Part shown: in pieces, positions 60,154-64,000 of the stretch | Layout of the letters: every line of letters starts with the position of its first letter | How positions within the stretch are numbered: the stretch's first letter is position 1 | Source of the DNA: Synechococcus sp. WH 8109 | Lineage (GTDB): Bacteria > Cyanobacteriota > Cyanobacteriia > PCC-6307 > Cyanobiaceae | NCBI RefSeq assembly: GCF_000161795.2 | Contig: NZ_CP006882.1 | Coordinates: 1,674,001 to 1,738,000, forward strand | Length of the DNA: 64,000 nt | Reading direction: 5' to 3' | Program-made: the position numbers and the translations under genes | Notes under the pieces: generated by a model | Seen by the model: the letters and a program-made list of their open reading frames with translations, nothing else | Database searches by the model: none | Told to the model about the DNA's origin: nothing

Positions 60154-60549
60154 ATGGCTTATGCCTTGAACTGGACATCACTAAGCGCACTATTGCTCTT
60201 AGTCCTATGGCTAGTGAGCGTTCCCTCTGCAGCCTTTCAAATTTGGTTTCTGTTGACTAGAAGAGCAGACACCACCCCTCAAGTACTTATCAGCACGATC
60301 CTGCGGTTCGTCACTGGTGTCGGACGACTAGTCGGCTTACCAGCAGCAGGAGCAATCTTATTTTTTCAGGGTTGGCGCTTAGACCCGACGCTTCAAGCTG
60401 CCGTGCTCATGCTGACTTTCGGTCTGATCATGGAGTCCAGCAGCGGAATAATCGCTGACTACAACGGATGGCGAGCCAGAACAGGCCGCGCAACTGCTGT
60501 CATTCCAGTGCAAGAACAACCGTCTGACGATGATTACGGAAGTAAATAA
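60154..60549 (+). CDS. Multi-helix membrane protein, unrecognised
   Basis: The 131-residue protein has helices SALLLLVLWLVSVPSAAFQI and VGRLVGLPAAGAILFFQGW. A third is LQAAVLMLTFGLIMESSSGI. A short cytoplasmic tail follows (IPVQEQPSDDDYGSK). I do not recognise it. ATG at 60154. GC is near the core average, unlike its AT-rich neighbours. Confidence 0.6.
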   Translation: MAYALNWTSLSALLLLVLWLVSVPSAAFQIWFLLTRRADTTPQVLISTILRFVTGVGRLVGLPAAGAILFFQGWRLDPTLQAAVLMLTFGLIMESSSGIIADYNGWRARTGRATAVIPVQEQPSDDDYGSK

Positions 60550-60574
60550 GCCCTGGGCTCTGGAGCCCCCCCAC

Positions 60575-60600
60575 GTTTGTCTCATAACAATGAGACAAAC
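60575..60600. repeat. Perfect 11-pair inverted repeat
   Basis: GTTTGTCTCAT and ATGAGACAAAC are separated by four bases. It lies 26 bases after the preceding membrane-protein gene and may be its terminator, though no T-run follows. Confidence 0.55.
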
Positions 60601-60636
60601 TGTGTTGGACTGCCCGTCCAGGATCATTCCCTAGAG

Positions 60637-60732
60637 GTGATCGACTCGCTTGGCAGTGGCTTCGGTGTTCTGGTGCTTGTGGTGATTAGCGTCGGGACCA
60701 TGATGGGTACGACGGCGACGCCAGTGCTGTGA
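60637..60732 (+). CDS. Possible 31-residue membrane peptide
   Basis: A GTG at 60637 gives VIDSLGSGFGVLVLVVISVG, then TMMGTTATPVL. It is one hydrophobic helix. The frame is open upstream too, which weakens the start. Low support. Confidence 0.25.
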   Translation: MIDSLGSGFGVLVLVVISVGTMMGTTATPVL

Positions 60733-60768
60733 GCTGACCAGCTCCACCCGCATGCGGTTGGTCAGCTC
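60731..60768. repeat. Ten-pair inverted repeat
   Basis: GAGCTGACCA and TGGTCAGCTC are separated by 18 bases. It lies just beyond the 3' end of the convergent 58-residue gene and may be its terminator structure. Confidence 0.5.
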
Positions 60769-60785
60769 AGAACCATCAGGGAGTA

Positions 60786-60962
60786 CTAAGGGTCAGCTGG
60801 GGAGGCTGATTCAGGAACATTCCGGCTCAGATAAAGAGCATTGGAAAGGCCCATCACAACGGTGCAGCCCGTAGGGCCACAAACCCGATAAAAGTGATTG
60901 CCAATGGACTCAACGGTTCCGCGCCCTTGAACCGAATAAGGGAGTTTCAGCGCTTCAGTCAT
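60786..60962 (-). CDS. 58-residue protein, unrecognised
   Basis: An ATG at 60962 opens 58 codons: MTEALKLPYSVQGRGTVESI, then GNHFYRVCGPTGCTVVMGLS, then NALYLSRNVPESASPADP. The middle looks like a small beta-strand domain with two cysteines spaced C-G-P-T-G-C. The frame is clean with a proper ATG and stop, and competing frames are poor. I do not know the family. A paired inverted repeat follows the stop. Confidence 0.55.
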   Translation of the reverse strand: MTEALKLPYSVQGRGTVESIGNHFYRVCGPTGCTVVMGLSNALYLSRNVPESASPADP

Positions 60963-61144
60963 AACGACAGCTTGAAGGCGCGAATGATTCTCATTTCTCA
61001 GGGGGTGACCTGGTCTGCGACGGTCGCTACCGAATTCACCGTTCTTTGCGCTTCGACACTCAGCGCAACAGCCTCCGCAGCGCTTTGGCGACGCAATCTG
61101 AGTTACGTAGCCAAACTGAAGGCTACTGAAGACGACGGCTCCCC

Positions 61145-61618
61145 ATGCCGAAGATCCTCAAAACGGTTACCGCCGAAAAGATCTACTCATTCCCCGCTTA
61201 CAAGCAGTTCGTGGCGTCGGGGAAGCACTTCGGGGAGTACAACTCGCTGGCCGACAACGGCGAGATTTTCATCATTCGAGGCGATTCCGAAAGCAAGGAG
61301 TGGTTCGCCTGGCGCTGTCATTCCCCCCAGGTCGCGGACAAAACCGACTTCAAGAAAATGCTCACGGGTTACGAGCCCACAGGAGATGTCAGCGACACGT
61401 TCAAAACCAAGAAGGCTTTGACGACAGCACTGGAAGAAGACACAGCAGGATTCAAGCCATGGGAGGAGTCTCCCTACGACTTCGTGCGATGCGGTCAGAT
61501 CAAAACCGACCGGCGCAGCACTGCTGATGATGACAGCACTGTGAAACTCCCCAGCTGGATCTGGTACTTGGCCGCAGCAGTGGTTGTCGCTGTTGGAATC
61601 GCAATCATGGCCGGTTGA
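61145..61618 (+). CDS. Tail-anchored protein, unrecognised
   Basis: The 157-residue protein has a soluble part (PKILKTVTAEKIYSFPAYKQ, GEYNSLADNGEIFIIRGDSE, EWFAWRCHSPQVADK) and a single C-terminal membrane helix (WIWYLAAAVVVAVGIAIMAG). This is a tail-anchored layout. No family is recognised. Its stop overlaps the next ATG (TGATG), so the next gene is co-translated. Confidence 0.6.
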   Translation: MPKILKTVTAEKIYSFPAYKQFVASGKHFGEYNSLADNGEIFIIRGDSESKEWFAWRCHSPQVADKTDFKKMLTGYEPTGDVSDTFKTKKALTTALEEDTAGFKPWEESPYDFVRCGQIKTDRRSTADDDSTVKLPSWIWYLAAAVVVAVGIAIMAG

Positions 61619-61845
61619 TGGAAGTCATCTACCTGATCTTTTTCTTCGTTACGAGGGGGGCTGCTTTTACCGATCAGGTGCCTCAGGCATCGATAGAGCA
61701 GTGCGAAGAAAACGGCGCTGCGCTCCAAAAGCTCTACCGCGAAATCAAGTTCAAATGCATCCCCGGGCTCGCGGAGGGGGCGGGCACACCTATCTCAACC
61801 GAGGAACTCATGAATCGCTACGGCTTCAAGGATTCCTCCTACTGA
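61618..61845 (+). CDS. Small exported or membrane-tethered protein, unrecognised
   Basis: The 75-residue product starts MEVIYLIFFFVTRGAAFTDQ, a short hydrophobic segment, then a helical part with two Cys (SIEQCEENGAALQKLYREIK, FKCIPGLAEGAG). It is coupled to the preceding tail-anchored gene by a one-base overlap. Function unknown. Confidence 0.55.
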   Translation: MEVIYLIFFFVTRGAAFTDQVPQASIEQCEENGAALQKLYREIKFKCIPGLAEGAGTPISTEELMNRYGFKDSSY

Positions 61846-61861
61846 CTGGACGTAAATCCGC

Positions 61862-62143
61862 TTACGACAAGTCAGCGGACGGGTGGGGGGCATGGCCCCA
61901 GCCCGTCTTTTTCATGGTGTTCCACGCCTCGATGGCGTTGTGCTGAAGCATCCGTCGCCGGGTGAGAGGAACAGGTGGGCTAGGCGGAACCCAGCTGTAG
62001 GTGCGCACCGCCACCCATTCGGCATGGACGGTGGATGAGTCTGGCGTGAACTGCACCACCTTCTGCTGCTGAGCATTCACGAGCAACACCTCGCCGCCAG
62101 GTTTGACGGGACTGTCCTTGTAGCGGGGGCCTTCCTTAAACAT
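61862..62143 (-). CDS. DUF1651 protein
   Basis: The 93-residue protein reads MFKEGPRYKDSPVKPGGEVL, then LVNAQQQKVVQFTPDSSTV, then EWVAVRTYSWVPPSPPVPLT, and ends RRRMLQHNAIEAWNTMKKTG W. This is the DUF1651 pattern. A longer GTG start at 62251 exists, but the ATG at 62143 gives the same N-terminal length as the copy at 51924. Function unknown. Confidence 0.72.
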   Translation of the reverse strand: MFKEGPRYKDSPVKPGGEVLLVNAQQQKVVQFTPDSSTVHAEWVAVRTYSWVPPSPPVPLTRRRMLQHNAIEAWNTMKKTGWGHAPHPSADLS

Positions 62144-62224
62144 GTCGACAACCCTACGGAAACGCCTCTCAGCCCCGCGGTAGAGGCTGCCGTAAGCCGA
62201 CTTGCGCTGGCGATCATCGATTGC

Positions 62225-62467
62225 TTGGTCGTCGAGGCTGAGCGATTCCACGCCAACACCGACGACTTAGAGGCTCAGGCGATTGCCAGGTTCAAAGAGC
62301 TGGCCCCGGTCGAATGGGCCTGGGACAAGTTCAAGACCAAGTGCAAAGACCCCATCCGCAAAGAGGCTTCGAAGCTGTGGACGAACATCGTCACGACGAT
62401 GCGTGATGCAGGCATCGGCGAGATAGCCGAGTCGAAACCGCTCACACCACAGACATACGGACGTTGA
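62225..62467 (+). CDS. Small helical protein, unrecognised, possibly truncated
   Basis: The 80-residue frame begins at a TTG and reads EAQAIARFKELAPVEWAWDK, then FKTKCKDPIRKEASKLWTNI, then VTTMRDAGIGEIAESKPLTP. It is helical and well coded, but has no ATG, and the frame stays open upstream into the divergent DUF1651 gene. It may be the end of a longer broken gene. A palindrome lies directly after the stop. Confidence 0.45.
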   Translation: MVVEAERFHANTDDLEAQAIARFKELAPVEWAWDKFKTKCKDPIRKEASKLWTNIVTTMRDAGIGEIAESKPLTPQTYGR

Positions 62468-62805
62468 CGGACATCGCGAGATGTCCGCCTAGAGCCCAGT
62501 CAGGCACTGCTATCGCGGTGCCACGGACACACAGACACCACTCGCCGCGTGCTCGAAAACGCCTTGTTTCGCGCATGCGGTGTTTTTCTGACCGCCGTCA
62601 GTAGACGCACTGTGCTGCAACGGGTTTGTCCAGACATAGCGGGATGTCCGCGCCTGTCCGCGTGTGAGTCGCAGCGGAAGATCAACACGACTGCGGCACA
62701 GCCGATGTGCCCGTCACCAGCGGGGACAACCGTAGACACGTGTCACAACAAACAACTCAATCGCTCTAGTGGAGCTACAAAACAACTAAGTCCGGCTCCC
62801 CTCTC
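62468..62805. other. Stretch with short inverted repeats, no supported gene
   Basis: GGACATC-GCGA-GATGTCC at 62469-62486 is a perfect seven-pair hairpin with a GNRA-type loop. A degenerate copy (GACAT...ATGTCCGC) occurs at 62633-62650. Open frames on both strands are low quality. Confidence 0.4.
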
Positions 62806-63219
62806 GTGGATAAAGACAAATTCGATAAAGCCATTGCCTACGCAATTTCAAAGGGCTACTTCCGAGATCCCAGTACACCGGACATCGACCAATCCACCGA
62901 TGAAGGCGGTTTGATCACCCTTAGGACTCCAAGAGGGGCGAAGGTCGCCGAATTTCAAACGGATGGAGACACCTTCGATGGCATAGGCAATCTCAGCACG
63001 AAGACCGCAGGAACGAAGTCCTCCTATACGTGTCCAAAGTGCGGGAGCACTAGCTATGAGATAGGTCAGATCAGAGTCTCTGGTGATTTCTGGTCCAGCG
63101 CCTTTGATATAGAAAATAAGCGGTATGACTCTGTTTCATGCACAAAGTGCGGTTACACGGAGTTCTACAAAAAAACTGTCAGCAGGACCGAAAAGATACT
63201 TGACTTCCTTGCAGACTGA
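62806..63219 (+). CDS. Zn-ribbon protein (DUF2082-like)
   Basis: The 137-residue protein has an N-terminal helical part (DKDKFDKAIAYAISKGYFRD). A C-terminal zinc ribbon has Cys pairs YTCPKCGSTSYEIGQIRVS and VSCTKCGYTEFYKKTVSR, separated by about 40 residues. The ribbon resembles the DUF2082 family of predicted nucleic-acid-binding proteins. The start is a GTG at 62806. AT-rich. Confidence 0.7.
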   Translation: MDKDKFDKAIAYAISKGYFRDPSTPDIDQSTDEGGLITLRTPRGAKVAEFQTDGDTFDGIGNLSTKTAGTKSSYTCPKCGSTSYEIGQIRVSGDFWSSAFDIENKRYDSVSCTKCGYTEFYKKTVSRTEKILDFLAD

Positions 63220-63313
63220 AACAGAGCTAGATAGAAATTTGAGACAGCTAATGCGTTATCCCGCTACTCATAGTTGTTAAACATGATATGCTCTAGACAT
63301 TACATATCTTTTT

Positions 63314-63658
63314 ATGAGAAAGCTCGTCTCTACTATTTCTGCGAGCCTGTTTTTCGCATCGGGTGCTTTAGCACACGGTGTTCCTGATATGCGGTTGGTC
63401 GTTGGATCTCTCGACGGGCAAAGCCTGCGTGAATGTGAGCGATCTTCGCTTCGAGCCTTGCACAGTCATGGCCTTGAAACTTCAGTAACAAGACAGGATT
63501 CAACCGTCGTAAAAGTATGGGGTACTAGCATCTCAAAGCTCTACAGCCTTCAAGTAGAATGCGACACTTCTATGCAGACAAAAGCAGTCGCATTTTCTCA
63601 TCCTGTCGCACATAATTCGAGAGAAGTTCGTGACATTTTTGATTCTCTATTTAGATAA
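63314..63658 (+). CDS. Small secreted protein, unrecognised
   Basis: The 114-residue product has a signal peptide (MRKLVSTISASLFFASGALA, cleavage after ALA). The mature part is MRLVVGSLDGQSLRECERSS, LRALHSHGLETSVTRQDSTV, and LYSLQVECDTSMQTK. Two cysteines could pair. No family is recognised. AT-rich. Its 3' end overlaps a weak minus-strand frame. Confidence 0.6.
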   Translation: MRKLVSTISASLFFASGALAHGVPDMRLVVGSLDGQSLRECERSSLRALHSHGLETSVTRQDSTVVKVWGTSISKLYSLQVECDTSMQTKAVAFSHPVAHNSREVRDIFDSLFR

Positions 63659-63843
63659 TCGCACCGACATTCCCAGTCATACCAAGCCTCCTCAATTGCT
63701 TGAATTTGTGTTCCTGTGTTCCAGTCACTGATTGCTTTTGAGCGAATCCTTTGACTGCCTTTCTGGATCTTAATATCTATACCAACGGATGGAATGAGGG
63801 TCCTGACCGTCTCCCAATACAGGAGATGGCCTAGCCCCCACAA
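63598..63843 (-). CDS. Possible protein fragment near the right edge
   Basis: The TTG at 63843 opens 81 codons (TVRTLIPSVGIDIKIQKGSQ, RIRSKAISDWNTGTQIQAIE, EAWYDWECRCDYLNRES). The frame stays open upstream to about 63926 without an ATG. It reads like real protein but has no start, so it may be a truncated gene. Confidence 0.35.
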   Translation of the reverse strand: MWGLGHLLYWETVRTLIPSVGIDIKIQKGSQRIRSKAISDWNTGTQIQAIEEAWYDWECRCDYLNRESKMSRTSLELCATG

Positions 63844-64000
63844 AGCCAGTCTAGATTTGAACTTCTCGGAACAAGTGTTCCGCGACGTGCTCGTGTTGCC
63901 GCCCCAGAGGACTTCTAATACCCATCAACCAACAGGCGGCACGGCGTCGATTACGGCAGGGCAGTGACTAGCCAAGCCAAAGAGAAGAACTGTCCCGAGG
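63844..64000. other. Right edge, nothing supported
   Basis: No start, RNA or repeat that I can support lies in these last bases, other than the upstream open part of the preceding minus-strand frame. Confidence 0.3.

Noticed and set aside
60963-61130. Open plus frame reading GGDLVCDGRYRIHRSLRFDT
   Set aside because: No start codon; cannot be told from chance.
48400-64000. Intact prophage, CRISPR array or restriction system
   Set aside because: No structural phage genes, no spaced direct repeats and no methylase/endonuclease pair were seen.

Overview
The window comes from a marine picocyanobacterium, most likely a marine Synechococcus. The grounds are an apcE-apcA-apcB-apcC allophycocyanin cluster, a cyanobacterial ATP synthase split into a long atp operon and a separate atpD-atpC pair, ferredoxin-thioredoxin reductase variable chain, PSRP-3/Ycf65, a CcdA/Ccs1 cytochrome c assembly pair, a Nif11-type peptide, DUF1651 proteins, high GC and tightly packed genes. 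Identification rests on recognising protein families by eye; no search was run.

Region by region. 1-11.5 kb: the start of serA (running off the left edge), a PSII-type S4 protein, tRNA-Val(GAC), murD, an EVE protein, small conserved cyanobacterial genes including rpoZ, an Hsp70-like ATPase, ftrV, pyrR, gpmI and secG. 11.5-17 kb: a coiled-coil protein next to a 36-bp palindrome, groESL under a CIRCE operator, then divergent atpD-atpC and PSRP-3. 17-28 kb: a HAD hydrolase, an M24 peptidase, a chain of coupled genes ending in nadD-nadE, alanine dehydrogenase, and a minus-strand group with YchJ-like, DUF3326, ferredoxin and oxygenase genes. 28-34.9 kb: the operon atpI-atpB-atpE-atpG'-atpF-atpH-atpA-atpG on the minus strand, preceded by a methyltransferase. 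35-40 kb: phycobilisome core genes. 40-48.4 kb: tlyA, ftsW, ccdA-ccs1, queF, glnB, purB, an NAD(P)-binding protein, a Nif11-like peptide and a DUF2808 protein.

From about 48.4 kb to the end the character changes. Coding density falls, several stretches are clearly AT-rich, and most genes are small, secreted, membrane-bound or unrecognised. This accessory region holds a tyrosine recombinase remnant, a DUF4278 protein, two intact and one decayed DUF1651 copies, an AT-rich methyltransferase, a subtilase with three C-terminal repeats, a DUF4189 protein, a two-flotillin/NfeD-like operon, a Zn-ribbon protein and several short reading frames of 30-60 residues. I read it as a genomic island built by repeated insertion and decay.

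How the genes work together: ATP synthase (both loci), the phycobilisome core, ferredoxin, FTR and cytochrome c assembly serve photosynthetic energy conversion. PII, alanine dehydrogenase, serA, purB, pyrR and nadDE serve nitrogen, amino acid and nucleotide metabolism. MurD and FtsW serve the cell wall and division, and GroESL serves protein folding.
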